Shown here in pieces: positions 44,313 through 53,041 of a DNA stretch of 64,000 bases (position 1 is its first letter; the number at the start of each line of letters is the position of its first letter). The stretch is from Pararhizobium sp. (lineage in GTDB: Bacteria > Pseudomonadota > Alphaproteobacteria > Rhizobiales > Rhizobiaceae), in assembly GCA_017794825.1 (NCBI GenBank), contig CP051237.1:186001-250000 (forward strand), written 5' to 3'. The position numbers and the translations under genes were made by a program. The notes below the pieces were generated by a model. That model was not told the origin of the DNA. It was given only the letters and a program-made list of their open reading frames with translations, and did not search any database.

Positions 44313-45750
44313 ACACGAGGCTGACTCCTTCCGCGACGAATGTGGCGTTTTCGGCATTTTCGGAAAGCCGGACGCCGCCGCGGTCGTAACGCTTGGACTG
44401 CACGCCCTGCAGCATCGGGGCCAGGAAGCAGCCGGCATCGTCTCCTTTGACGGAAAGCAATTCTCCGTCGAACGCCATGTCGGCCTGATCGGCGACACCT
44501 TCACCAAGCAGTCGGTCATGGACCGGCTTCCCGGCAGCCGCGCCATCGGCCATACCCGCTACTCCACAACCGGCGGCGAAGGTCTGCGCAACGTGCAGCC
44601 TCTTTTCGCAGAATTTGCAGGCGGCGGCTTCGCCATAGCGCACAACGGCAATCTGACAAATGCGTTGACGAAACAGCGCGAACTGCAGAAACGCGGCGCG
44701 ATCTTTTCGTCGACCTCGGATACCGAGACCGTGCTGCATCTCATCGCTGTGAGCGAGCGAGATCGTCTCGTGGAGAAGTTCATCGACGCCGTCACGCAGC
44801 TCGAAGGTGCTTTCTCCTTCGTCGGCCTGTCCGGCAAAAAAATGATCGGCGCGCGCGATCCGCTGGGCATCCGCCCTCTCGTGCTTGGCGATCTCGATGG
44901 CGCATACATCCTCGCTTCGGAAACCTGCGCGCTCGACATCATCGGCGCGCGCATCGTCAGGGACATTCAGCCAGGCGAAGTCATCGTCATCACCGAAGAA
45001 GGCCCGCGCAGCTATTTTCCGTTCGAAAAGACCAGCCCGCGATTCTGCATTTTCGAGTATGTCTATTTCGCCCGTCCTGACTCCATGATCGAAGGCCGCA
45101 ACGTCTACGAGGTGCGCAAGAAGATCGGTCAGGAACTGGCCCGCGAGGCGCCGGTCAACGCCGACATGGTCGTTCCTGTGCCGGACTCGGGCACGCCGGC
45201 GGCAATAGGCTTCTCCCAGGAAGCAGGGATACCTTTCGATCTGGGAATAATCCGTAACCACTACGTGGGACGGACCTTCATTCAGCCGCAATCGGCTATC
45301 CGGCACATGGGCGTGAAACTGAAGCACAACGCCAATCGATGGGCGATCAAGGACAAGCGGATCGTGCTGGTGGACGATTCCATCGTCCGGGGCACGACGT
45401 CGCAGAAAATTGTCCAGATGGTGCGTGATGCGGGCGCCGCTGAGGTGCACATGCGCATTGCATCGCCTCCAACTTCCGCGTCCTGCTTCTACGGCGTCGA
45501 CACGCCGGAGAAGTCGAAGCTGCTCGCCTCGCGCATGTCGATCGAGGAGATGCGCGATTTCATCCGCGTTGATTCCCTCGCGTTTTTGTCGATCAACGGC
45601 CTCTATCGCGCCGTGAATGAACCGCAGCGGAACGATCAATGCCCGCAATTCTGCGATGCGTGTTTTACAAGCGACTATCCGACGGCGTTGACGGATCAGG
45701 AACAATCGGATTCCACGCGCGTCCTCTCCCTGCTCGCAAATAACGGATAA
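44284..45750 (+). CDS. purF: Amidophosphoribosyltransferase
   Basis: First committed enzyme of purine synthesis: PRPP plus glutamine gives phosphoribosylamine. The N-terminal nucleophile hydrolase domain starts at the Cys of DECGVFGIFG after a short propeptide that should be cleaved, as in the Bacillus subtilis type. The iron-sulfur ligands fit that type too: CIFEYVYFARPDS and CPQFCDACF. The PRPP motif is RIVLVDDSIVRGTTSQK. The frame allows ATG at 44269 or GTG at 44284; GTG has GAGG 9 bases upstream and gives less overlap with cvpA (29 bp). About 488 residues result. The choice of start is uncertain; the rest is not. Confidence 0.96.
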   Translation: MTQTHQTATEHEADSFRDECGVFGIFGKPDAAAVVTLGLHALQHRGQEAAGIVSFDGKQFSVERHVGLIGDTFTKQSVMDRLPGSRAIGHTRYSTTGGEGLRNVQPLFAEFAGGGFAIAHNGNLTNALTKQRELQKRGAIFSSTSDTETVLHLIAVSERDRLVEKFIDAVTQLEGAFSFVGLSGKKMIGARDPLGIRPLVLGDLDGAYILASETCALDIIGARIVRDIQPGEVIVITEEGPRSYFPFEKTSPRFCIFEYVYFARPDSMIEGRNVYEVRKKIGQELAREAPVNADMVVPVPDSGTPAAIGFSQEAGIPFDLGIIRNHYVGRTFIQPQSAIRHMGVKLKHNANRWAIKDKRIVLVDDSIVRGTTSQKIVQMVRDAGAAEVHMRIASPPTSASCFYGVDTPEKSKLLASRMSIEEMRDFIRVDSLAFLSINGLYRAVNEPQRNDQCPQFCDACFTSDYPTALTDQEQSDSTRVLSLLANNG

Positions 45751-45756
45751 TCACAA

Positions 45757-46497
45757 ATGACAGACCTGACGGGCCGGATCGCCCTGGTCACCGGAGCCTC
45801 CCGGGGGATCGGATATTTCACGGCGCTTGCGCTCGCCGATGCAGGAGCGCACGTCATCGCCGTCGCCCGCACCGTTGGAGGCCTTGAGGAGCTGGACGAC
45901 GCAATTCGAGAACAGGGACGCGGATCGGCGACCCTGGTTCCGCAGGACCTGCTTGACATGAAAGCGATCGACAAGCTGGGAGCAGCCATATTCGAACGTT
46001 GGGGCAAGCTCGACATTCTTGTTGCAAACGCTGCGATTCTGGGCACGCTCTCCCCCGTCGGACACTACGAAGCGCGCACATTCGACAAGGCGATGAACAC
46101 CAATGTCAACGCAACTTGGCGCGTGATCCGCACGGTCGATCCCCTGCTCGCCAAATCCGACGCTGGCCGCGCCGTCATCGTCTCGTCCGGAGCCGCCCAC
46201 AGTTGCAGGCCTTTTCACGGTCTCTATGCGGCAAGCAAGGCCGCCGTAGAGGCGCTGGCGCGCTGCTGGGCGGCGGAGACCGTCAACAGCCCGCTGCGCG
46301 TGAACTGCGTGAACCCGGGACCGACACGCACCGCCATGCGCGCGCTCGCCATGCCCGGGGAAGATCCGATGACCCTGCCGCATCCATCTAAAATTGCCGG
46401 CAGCCTCGTTTCATTATGTGATCCGAAGCTGACCGAAACCGGCATGTTCTTCGATGTTCCCGAGGGCCGCTTCAAGGCCTTCCAGCCGCCGAGCTGA
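45757..46497 (+). CDS. SDR family oxidoreductase downstream of purF
   Basis: A classical short-chain dehydrogenase of 246 residues with cofactor motif VTGASRGIGYFTALA, NAAILGTLSPVG in place of NNAG, the catalytic Ser in VIVSSGAAHS and YxxxK in LYAASKAAVEAL. It starts 6 bp after purF and is a usual companion of purF in rhizobia. Substrate and cofactor preference are unknown; it is somewhat YciK-like in its NAA motif. Confidence 0.92.
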   Translation: MTDLTGRIALVTGASRGIGYFTALALADAGAHVIAVARTVGGLEELDDAIREQGRGSATLVPQDLLDMKAIDKLGAAIFERWGKLDILVANAAILGTLSPVGHYEARTFDKAMNTNVNATWRVIRTVDPLLAKSDAGRAVIVSSGAAHSCRPFHGLYAASKAAVEALARCWAAETVNSPLRVNCVNPGPTRTAMRALAMPGEDPMTLPHPSKIAGSLVSLCDPKLTETGMFFDVPEGRFKAFQPPS

Positions 46498-46679
46498 CGA
46501 AATCTCCGTTGCAAGACGGCCAGGATTCAATTATTTTTGCATAGCAGCATAAGCGCGATGGTTGTTCCATGGCGCAGATTCTGATTCACATATTTCAACC
46601 ATCTTATTGAATTAAAAAACAAAATATAAACCACCCTCTCCCGGCTCGTCACGAATTCCAGTTGCGTTTTTCAATTCAG

Positions 46680-46699
46680 GTTTTTGCAAATGCAAAAAC
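46680..46699. promoter_or_regulatory. 20-bp inverted repeat GTTTTTGCA/TGCAAAAAC
   Basis: Two perfect 9-bp arms around a central AA, about 110 bp before the PadR gene. It could be a regulator site or form a stem in DNA; a T-run does not follow, so it is not a terminator for the upstream SDR on the plus strand. Confidence 0.5.
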
Positions 46700-46704
46700 G
46701 AGCG

Positions 46705-46743
46705 AGTATATACTTGTTCGATATATGTTGAGTCACTATATAG
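46705..46743. promoter_or_regulatory. Cluster of TATA-centred palindromes (possible PadR operators)
   Basis: AGTATATACT (46705-46714, perfect; with near-symmetric flanks over 14 bp) and CTATATAG (46736-46743, perfect) have centres 30 bp apart, with a further GATATATG between them. Autoregulating PadR proteins bind such short dyads near their own promoter, so this is a plausible control region for the efflux operon. Confidence 0.4.
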
Positions 46744-46806
46744 CCGCGAAGCATGAAATAACGCGCGGCTTCACGCCGTAAGCGCCAGTATCGGACCCGT
46801 CATCTA

Positions 46807-47268
46807 ATGAACGTACGCACACTCTGTTTGGCCATCCTGCACTTTTCCGAGGCCACCGGTTACGAAATCAAGAAGATGTCGACCGAGGAACATTTCTCAT
46901 TTTTCGTCGATGCGAGCTTCGGATCGATCTATCCCGCTCTTTCCCGACTGCAGGACGACGGATGCGTCACAGTGCGCGAGGAGTTTGAGTCCGGAAAGCC
47001 GTCGCGCAAGGTTTATTCAATCACAGACAAGGGACGTGAGGAATTGCATGAATCGCTGCGGGTGCTGCCCCGGCGCGACTCTTTCAAATCCAGTGAAATC
47101 GAAATGCTCGATCAGGTTCTTGAACACTGCGACAATACCTCCGCTGGCAAAATTTGGGTCGCCAAATTCGGTCGCCACGTCAAGCAATATGCGCTCGAAT
47201 ACTTTGTCAAACACCGCCACGAACTCGAAGCGCTGGTTCCCGACAAACAGGCCCAAGCCGCCGAATAG
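46807..47268 (+). CDS. PadR family transcriptional regulator
   Basis: A 153-residue PadR protein with the winged-helix N-terminus LCLAILHFSEATGYEIKKM, the recognition-helix region ASFGSIYPALSRLQDDGC, wing residues RKVYSITDKGREEL, and a C-terminal dimerisation helix. PadR regulators usually repress nearby efflux or detoxification genes and release DNA on binding a small hydrophobic ligand. It is 20 bp upstream of the RND adaptor gene on the same strand, so it probably controls its own operon. There is no obvious ribosome-binding site before the ATG. Confidence 0.92.
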   Translation: MNVRTLCLAILHFSEATGYEIKKMSTEEHFSFFVDASFGSIYPALSRLQDDGCVTVREEFESGKPSRKVYSITDKGREELHESLRVLPRRDSFKSSEIEMLDQVLEHCDNTSAGKIWVAKFGRHVKQYALEYFVKHRHELEALVPDKQAQAAE

Positions 47269-47288
47269 ATCATTACAGGAACGTATCC

Positions 47289-48419
47289 ATGGCATTTCGC
47301 ATCAAAGGTTCCCACATCACAGCCCTGATCATTGCCGGGGCAGTTATCGGATGGATGTCGTCAGGCGAGATCGTCGTCGGCGGCCACGCTGATTCACCCC
47401 ATTCGGTTGCTCCGCCAGCAGAACGCCAAGAAAATCAGGACGAACTGTTCAAGGTTCGCTTCGTCACCGTCGAGCCAGAACAGCGTTTTGAGACATTGCT
47501 TTTGCACGGTCGCACTTCTGCAAAGTCGGTCATTTCTGTGCGCGCCGAAACGAACGGCACGCTGCATGAACGCTTCGTCGAGAAAGGCGATACGGTAAAA
47601 GCCGGCGATCCGGTTTGCAAACTTGATCCGGGGGTAAGGGACACCGACGTTCTGCAAGCCGAGGCGGCGCTTGAACAGGCGACGTTCGATTATGAAGGCG
47701 CCCTGAAGCTGAAAGAGAAAGATTACATTTCGGATACACGCGTCAAAGCGTTGAAATACGCCATGGACAATGCCGCCGCCCAACTCGCTTCCGCAAAGCA
47801 CGAAATGTCGCATGTGGAAATCGAAGCGACGGCATCCGGCATCGTGACTGACCCGGTAGCCGAAATCGGCAGCCATCTTGCGAACGGCGATGTCTGCGTA
47901 ACGCTGATCGATCCTGATCCGATGCTCTTTGTCGGACAGGTTTCCGAACGGCACGTAGGCGATATCGGCATCGGCTACGACGCAGATGTGACTCTGATCA
48001 CCGGAGAGAAGGTAGAGGGCAAGATCAGTTATGTCGCGCCCGCAGCAGATTCCGCTACTCGCACCTTCCTGACGGAAATCGAACTTCCAAACAGCGACGG
48101 CAGGCTGCGCGACGGCGTTACTGCGACAACGACGATAAAGCTCGAGGGTTCTGAGGCTTACAAGATCGCCGCGTCTTGGCTCACTCTCGATGACAACGGC
48201 GTCCTTGGCGTCAGGACGGTGGACAACGACAACGTCGTCGACTTTGCTCCGGTCAAGATCGTCGCACACACGCCTGAAACCATGTGGGTAACAGGTCTTA
48301 CGCCCGGAGCCCGTGTCATCACACTCGGACAGGACTATGTGATCGCGGGTCAGACCGTGGCGCCGGTTCCGGCCGAGATTGCCCGGCAAGTTCCCGCGAA
48401 GGCTGATGCTCGCTCATGA
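47289..48419 (+). CDS. RND efflux periplasmic adaptor subunit
   Basis: A membrane-fusion protein linking an RND pump to an outer-membrane channel. From the ATG at 47289 it has 376 residues: an N-terminal membrane anchor, a lipoyl half-motif SVRAETNGTLHERFVEKGDTV, a helical hairpin at about 115-170, the second lipoyl half VEIEATASGIVTD, and beta-barrel and membrane-proximal domains. No lipobox Cys is seen. CAGGAA lies 9 bases upstream. The stop overlaps the permease start (ATGA). No TolC-like gene is in the window, so an outer-membrane partner must be encoded elsewhere. Confidence 0.93.
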   Translation: MAFRIKGSHITALIIAGAVIGWMSSGEIVVGGHADSPHSVAPPAERQENQDELFKVRFVTVEPEQRFETLLLHGRTSAKSVISVRAETNGTLHERFVEKGDTVKAGDPVCKLDPGVRDTDVLQAEAALEQATFDYEGALKLKEKDYISDTRVKALKYAMDNAAAQLASAKHEMSHVEIEATASGIVTDPVAEIGSHLANGDVCVTLIDPDPMLFVGQVSERHVGDIGIGYDADVTLITGEKVEGKISYVAPAADSATRTFLTEIELPNSDGRLRDGVTATTTIKLEGSEAYKIAASWLTLDDNGVLGVRTVDNDNVVDFAPVKIVAHTPETMWVTGLTPGARVITLGQDYVIAGQTVAPVPAEIARQVPAKADARS

Positions 48420-51400
48420 CTTCTGCGCTCCAATCCATCATTACAAGACCGAAAACGGTCCTTGCGCTCATGGTTTTCATGATCGCGGCCGGCGTAATGT
48501 CCTACATTGGCATCCCGAAAGAGGCCAACCCGGACATTGACGTTCCGGTCTATTATGTCTCGATCACCCAGCAGGGTATTTCCCCGAATGACGCTGAGCG
48601 CCTGCTGGTGCGGCCAATGGAAACGACGCTACGCGGGCTTGACGGACTAAAGGAACTGACGGCGATCGCGTCCGAAGGACATGCCGGCATCGTACTTGAA
48701 TTCAATGTTGAAACCGACGCCGACGAAGTGCTCGCTGACATACGAGACAAGGTCGATCAAGCGCAGGCCGATCTGCCTGAAGAAGCAGATGAACCGACAA
48801 TCACCGAAACAAACTTCGCTTTGCAGCCGACGATTATCGTCACGCTGTCAGGCGACGTTCCCGAACGGACGCTGACCCAACTTGCGCGCCGCCTCAAGGA
48901 CGAAATCGAGGCCGTTCCAACCGTTCGCGAAGCCGAGCTGAAGGGAGATCGGGAAGAGCTTCTCGAGGTCATTCTGGACCTCATGAAACTTGAATCCTAC
49001 GACATCACACAGGACGAGCTTCTCAACGCTCTTTCGCAGAACAACCAGCTCGTTGCTGCGGGTTTCATCGACGACGGCAATGGTCGTTTCAACGTCAAGG
49101 TGCCCGGGCTCGTTGAGAACGCCGAGGATGTCTACAACATACCGATCAAACAGAACGGCGAAGGCGTCGTAACGCTTGGCGAGGTCGGTGAAATCCGCCG
49201 CACCTTCACGGATCCCTCCATCTTCACGCGTGTTAACGGCCAGCCGGCGATTTCCATCGAAGTCACCAAACGCATCGGCACCAATATCATTGAGAACAAT
49301 GACGAAGTGCGCCGGGTCGTTGCAGAGTTTACCAAGGAGTGGCCGCAGTCGATCCACGTCAACTATCTGCTCGACCAGTCGAGCTTCATCTTTGAAGTTC
49401 TGGGATCGCTGCAATCGTCGATCATGACCGCGATTTTGCTGGTCATGATCTGCGTGGTCGGAACGCTTGGACTACGCTCCGGACTGCTTGTTGGCCTCGC
49501 CATCCCCGGCTCCTTCATGCTCGCCTTCCTGATTCTCGCCAGCCTCGGCATGGTGGTGAACATGATGGTTATGTTCGGCATGGTTTTGACCGTCGGAATG
49601 CTGGTCGACGGCGCGATCGTCGTGACCGAGTACGCCGACCGCAAGATTGCGGAAGGCATGGAGCCCGCCGCCGCCTACCAGCGGGCGTCGAAGCTGATGT
49701 TCTGGCCTGTGGTCTCCTCTACCGCAACGACGCTCGCCGCTTTCCTGCCGCTGCTCCTATGGCCTGGCGTGTCCGGGGAGTTCATGAGTTACTTGCCGCG
49801 CATGGTGATCATCGTTCTCACGGCGTCTCTGCTCACAGCCCTGGTCTTCTTGCCGGTTACCGGAACATTGTTCGCTCAAATCGCTGCGGCGGTTTCCAAA
49901 CGGTCCAATGCGATCCTCGCCTTGTTCGTGGCCGCAATTGCCGGTGCGTTCGCCTTTTTCGGTCCGCTTGCACCATTGGGACTGCCCATCCAGGCTGCGG
50001 GTTCGGCGTTAACAGCGGCGATCGCGCTGTTCCTGACTTACCGGATATCGAAGTTCATCGCCAACCGGCGTCGCGACCACGCCGTCTCCGAGGCAGACAA
50101 CGTTGCGATGATGCTGTCGTCGGATTCGGAGCTGGACATCGCCAAAGTGCCGGGCTTCACAGGCGGCTATCTGCGCTTTCTGAACCTCGCTGTCGGATCG
50201 CTAGCAGGCAACTTCGCGGTTATCGTCGTCATCATCGCCGCCACCATAGGCAGCTACATGTATTTCGGCGCCAACAACCAGGGCGTCGAATTCTTCGTGG
50301 ATGAAGAGCCGGATGTTGCGATCGTGCTGGTATCGGCCCGCGGCAATCTCTCCGCCCGCGACATTCGCGATCTTGTCGCAGAGGTCGAGTACGAAGTGCT
50401 CAGGATCAATGGAATTGAAAACGTCGTCATGACCGCCACCGCCCCCGGCGGCGGCGGTAGCGGCGGCCCGCAGATAATCGGCGGCGTCCAGGACAAGCCG
50501 GCCGATGTCGTGGGCGAATTGCAGATCGAACTCGCAGACTATTGCTGCCGGCGCAAGGCGGTCGACATCTTCGAGGACATACGTGAGAGAACAGCCGACA
50601 TCGCCGGCGTCAAGGTGGAAGTGCGCAAGATCGAAGGCGGACCGCCGACCGGCAAGGATGTGCGTCTGGAAGTGAAATCGACGGACTACGACACGATGGT
50701 GGAAACCGTTGGCCGCATCCGCGAGCAGTTCGACGCCATGGAAATGCTCACCGATCAGGAGGACGCACGCCCGCTTCCGGGCATCGAGTGGGAAATTGAC
50801 GTCAATCGCGAACTGGCTGGGCGCTATAACGCTGGCATCGTCCAGGTCGGATCGATGGTCCAGCTCGTCACCAACGGTGTTCTGATCGGCTCTTATCGAC
50901 CAGACGACTCCCAGGACGAGGTCGACATTCGCGTGCGCCTGCCGGAAGAAGAACGCACTCTCGACCAGTTCGAGGTCTTGCGTCTGAGGACCGCCAACGG
51001 TCAGGTTCCCCTTGCGAACTTCATCACCATGGGCGCCCAGCATAAAGTTTCGTCGATCACCAGACGCGACGGGCTTTACGCCATGGACGTCAAAGCCAAT
51101 CTCGGAGAGGGCGTCATGGTCGACGGACGTCCTGCAACGGCTGATGACGCGGTCAAGGAAGTCCAGAAATGGCTGGATACGCAGACGTTCCCGGAAAGCG
51201 TGCAGTTGCGTTTCCGGGGCGCTGACGAAGAGCAGCAGGAGGCGAGCGAATTCCTTGGCAAGGCCGCCATGGCCGCGCTGTTCATGATGTTCATCATCCT
51301 GCTTACCCAGTTCAATTCGTTCTACCAGACGATCCTGACGCTCTCGACGGTCATTCTGGCAGTATCAGGCGTGCTGATCGGCATGGTGGTGACGTCACAG

Positions 51401-51928
51401 CCCTTCTCCATCATCATGACCGGCACAGGCATCGTCGCGCTCGCAGGCATCGTGGTGAACAACGCGATCGTGTTGATCGACACATTCAACCGGATGCGCG
51501 AGGAAGGTGTGACCGATACGCGTGAAGCCGCCCTCAAGACGGCGGCCCAGCGGCTTCGTCCAATCATGCTGACGACGATTACGACCATCCTCGGACTTGT
51601 GCCGATGGCGCTGCAGATCAACATGGACTTCTTCAGTCAGACGATCTCCGTTGGCGGCATTACCGCGATCTGGTGGGTCCAGCTTTCCACCGCAATCATC
51701 TTCGGCCTGGCCTTTTCGACCATGCTGACCCTGGTCATGATCCCGGCAATGCTGGCCATGCCCGACAATGTCAGGAGACTGTGGGGTCGGATCACCGGCA
51801 ACGTCTTCGTTCCGCAACCCGCCTATGCAGGCGTCGGAAGCGTGACCTCGGACGATGCCGATGAGCGACCGGAACGTCGTCCGCACAATGACGACATGCC
51901 GGCTAGACGACCGGACGCAGCAGAATAA
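48416..51928 (+). CDS. RND efflux permease, unusually long
   Basis: An inner-membrane proton-driven pump of the AcrB superfamily. The N-terminal IITRPKTVLALMVFMIAAGV, the porter domains, and the C-terminal RLRPIMLTTITTILGLVPMAL are standard. At 1170 residues it exceeds the usual 1020-1060. The excess is mostly at about 495-600, where two extra hydrophobic helices and a charged loop (ANRRRDHAVSEADN) sit between TM6 and TM7, plus a charged C-terminal tail. In TM4 the usual Asp-Asp proton relay reads VDGAIVV: Asp398 is kept and the second Asp is Gly399. A GGGGSGG linker and adjacent Cys residues (YCCRRK) occur in the second porter half. Substrate unknown. Confidence 0.93.
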   Translation: MTSALQSIITRPKTVLALMVFMIAAGVMSYIGIPKEANPDIDVPVYYVSITQQGISPNDAERLLVRPMETTLRGLDGLKELTAIASEGHAGIVLEFNVETDADEVLADIRDKVDQAQADLPEEADEPTITETNFALQPTIIVTLSGDVPERTLTQLARRLKDEIEAVPTVREAELKGDREELLEVILDLMKLESYDITQDELLNALSQNNQLVAAGFIDDGNGRFNVKVPGLVENAEDVYNIPIKQNGEGVVTLGEVGEIRRTFTDPSIFTRVNGQPAISIEVTKRIGTNIIENNDEVRRVVAEFTKEWPQSIHVNYLLDQSSFIFEVLGSLQSSIMTAILLVMICVVGTLGLRSGLLVGLAIPGSFMLAFLILASLGMVVNMMVMFGMVLTVGMLVDGAIVVTEYADRKIAEGMEPAAAYQRASKLMFWPVVSSTATTLAAFLPLLLWPGVSGEFMSYLPRMVIIVLTASLLTALVFLPVTGTLFAQIAAAVSKRSNAILALFVAAIAGAFAFFGPLAPLGLPIQAAGSALTAAIALFLTYRISKFIANRRRDHAVSEADNVAMMLSSDSELDIAKVPGFTGGYLRFLNLAVGSLAGNFAVIVVIIAATIGSYMYFGANNQGVEFFVDEEPDVAIVLVSARGNLSARDIRDLVAEVEYEVLRINGIENVVMTATAPGGGGSGGPQIIGGVQDKPADVVGELQIELADYCCRRKAVDIFEDIRERTADIAGVKVEVRKIEGGPPTGKDVRLEVKSTDYDTMVETVGRIREQFDAMEMLTDQEDARPLPGIEWEIDVNRELAGRYNAGIVQVGSMVQLVTNGVLIGSYRPDDSQDEVDIRVRLPEEERTLDQFEVLRLRTANGQVPLANFITMGAQHKVSSITRRDGLYAMDVKANLGEGVMVDGRPATADDAVKEVQKWLDTQTFPESVQLRFRGADEEQQEASEFLGKAAMAALFMMFIILLTQFNSFYQTILTLSTVILAVSGVLIGMVVTSQPFSIIMTGTGIVALAGIVVNNAIVLIDTFNRMREEGVTDTREAALKTAAQRLRPIMLTTITTILGLVPMALQINMDFFSQTISVGGITAIWWVQLSTAIIFGLAFSTMLTLVMIPAMLAMPDNVRRLWGRITGNVFVPQPAYAGVGSVTSDDADERPERRPHNDDMPARRPDAAE

Positions 51929-51957
51929 GCCGAAGAGTTTCTCCAGGGCGCGACTGG

Positions 51958-51985
51958 AATGCGGGCTGAAAGGCCCGCATTTTTC
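51958..51985 (+). terminator. Intrinsic terminator after the RND operon
   Basis: Arms AATGCGGGC / GCCCGCATT with a 6-base loop, running into TTTTT on the plus strand 29 bp after the permease stop. It separates the efflux operon from the convergent livM gene. Confidence 0.85.
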
Positions 51986-52012
51986 GTTCCAGGAAACGCT
52001 GGCCCCGAGGTG

Positions 52013-53041
52013 TCACTCTTTGCCGGCGCGCCTCGGCTCTACCCGGTATCCAAGCGGAAAAAGACGCAGACCCGTCAGATCCTGAACGAGACCCCACAAA
52101 CCTTTTGGCGCCACCAGCATAACCGCAATCGCTATTGCACCGAGCACGATCAGGTAAATTGAACCGAGGTCGGCCAGTGTCTCGCGCAGAAGGAAAAATG
52201 CGACTGTGCCGATAATCGGACCTTCCAGAGATCCGATTCCGCCAATCACGACGATAAAAATCACATAGGCGGTCCAGTCGTTGACGCTGAAAGCCGCATC
52301 CGGAGAGATCCTCAGCTTTTGCAGAAAGATCAGCGACCCGACAAACGTCGTCAGGCCGCCAACAACCACATAGACGACGAATTTCGAACGGCAGATATCA
52401 ATGCCGAGGGAGGAAGCAGCAAGCTCGTTGTCTCTGATGGCCGTCAGCGCCAGCCCGTTGCGCGATCGCAGAAACAGATACGCGATGGCCATGACTGCGG
52501 CAGCGCATCCAAGTGTCAGCCAGTAGCTGGTCGCTTCCCGCGCATCGCGTCCGTCGGCTAGAGAGCGCACCACATCCACCGGCAGTGAAATCCCGGACCC
52601 TCCGCCAAGCGCGCTCACCTGGGCAAAGCCCAACCGGAACACCTCGGCGATTACCCAGGTTCCGATGGCGAAATAGGCGCCGCGCAGCCGGAAAATAAGC
52701 GCCGCTACTGGTATCGAAACCAGCGCTCCAACCACCACAGATAAACCGATGGCGGCAAACGGATGCAATCCGCCAAAAATTGTCAACGCGAACAGGGCGT
52801 ACCCGCCCAGGCCGACATAGGCCTGCTGGCCAACCGAGACGAGGCCAGCATACCCGGCGAGCAGGTTCCACAGCATCGCCAGCGAAAGATAGAGGTATAT
52901 TTCGCCAAGCAGCCTCAGATCGGCGCGGCCCATCCACCATGGCGCCGCGGCCAGCGCAAGCAGGAGCAGCAAGCCGACAACCGAAGCAATGCGGCTTGCC
53001 GTCGTGACGCGAAAGACGCGATGTGTATCGACAACGCTCAT
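52013..53041 (-). CDS. livM: Branched-chain amino acid-type ABC transporter permease LivM
   Basis: The second membrane subunit of a Liv-type (HAAT) importer, 342 residues from the ATG at 53041. It shows LNLLAGYAGLVSVGQQAYVG-like LWNLLAGYAGLVSVGQQAYV, RLRGAYFAIGTWVIAEV, the coupling EAA-like RDNELAASSLGI, and VIGGIGSLEGPIIGTVAFF. The frame extends upstream into livH but the start overlaps the livH stop (ATGA) as usual. Such transporters also carry aromatic acids, urea or amides; the catabolic neighbours suggest a substrate other than leucine. Confidence 0.93.
   Translation of the reverse strand: MSVVDTHRVFRVTTASRIASVVGLLLLLALAAAPWWMGRADLRLLGEIYLYLSLAMLWNLLAGYAGLVSVGQQAYVGLGGYALFALTIFGGLHPFAAIGLSVVVGALVSIPVAALIFRLRGAYFAIGTWVIAEVFRLGFAQVSALGGGSGISLPVDVVRSLADGRDAREATSYWLTLGCAAAVMAIAYLFLRSRNGLALTAIRDNELAASSLGIDICRSKFVVYVVVGGLTTFVGSLIFLQKLRISPDAAFSVNDWTAYVIFIVVIGGIGSLEGPIIGTVAFFLLRETLADLGSIYLIVLGAIAIAVMLVAPKGLWGLVQDLTGLRLFPLGYRVEPRRAGKE

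Larger units (their letters stand above)
46498..46806. other. AT-rich intergenic region upstream of the PadR gene
   Basis: A 309-bp gap, clearly AT-rich from about 46530 to 46745, holding several dyads listed as separate features. A possible promoter is TTGCAA at 46684-46689 with TATACT at 46709-46714 (19-base spacer), which would overlap the operators. No gene is seen. Confidence 0.45.

Noticed and set aside
44254-45705. 483-codon minus-strand open frame
   Set aside because: Antisense to purF, whose catalytic and Fe-S residues are intact; Arg/His-rich translation with no domain.
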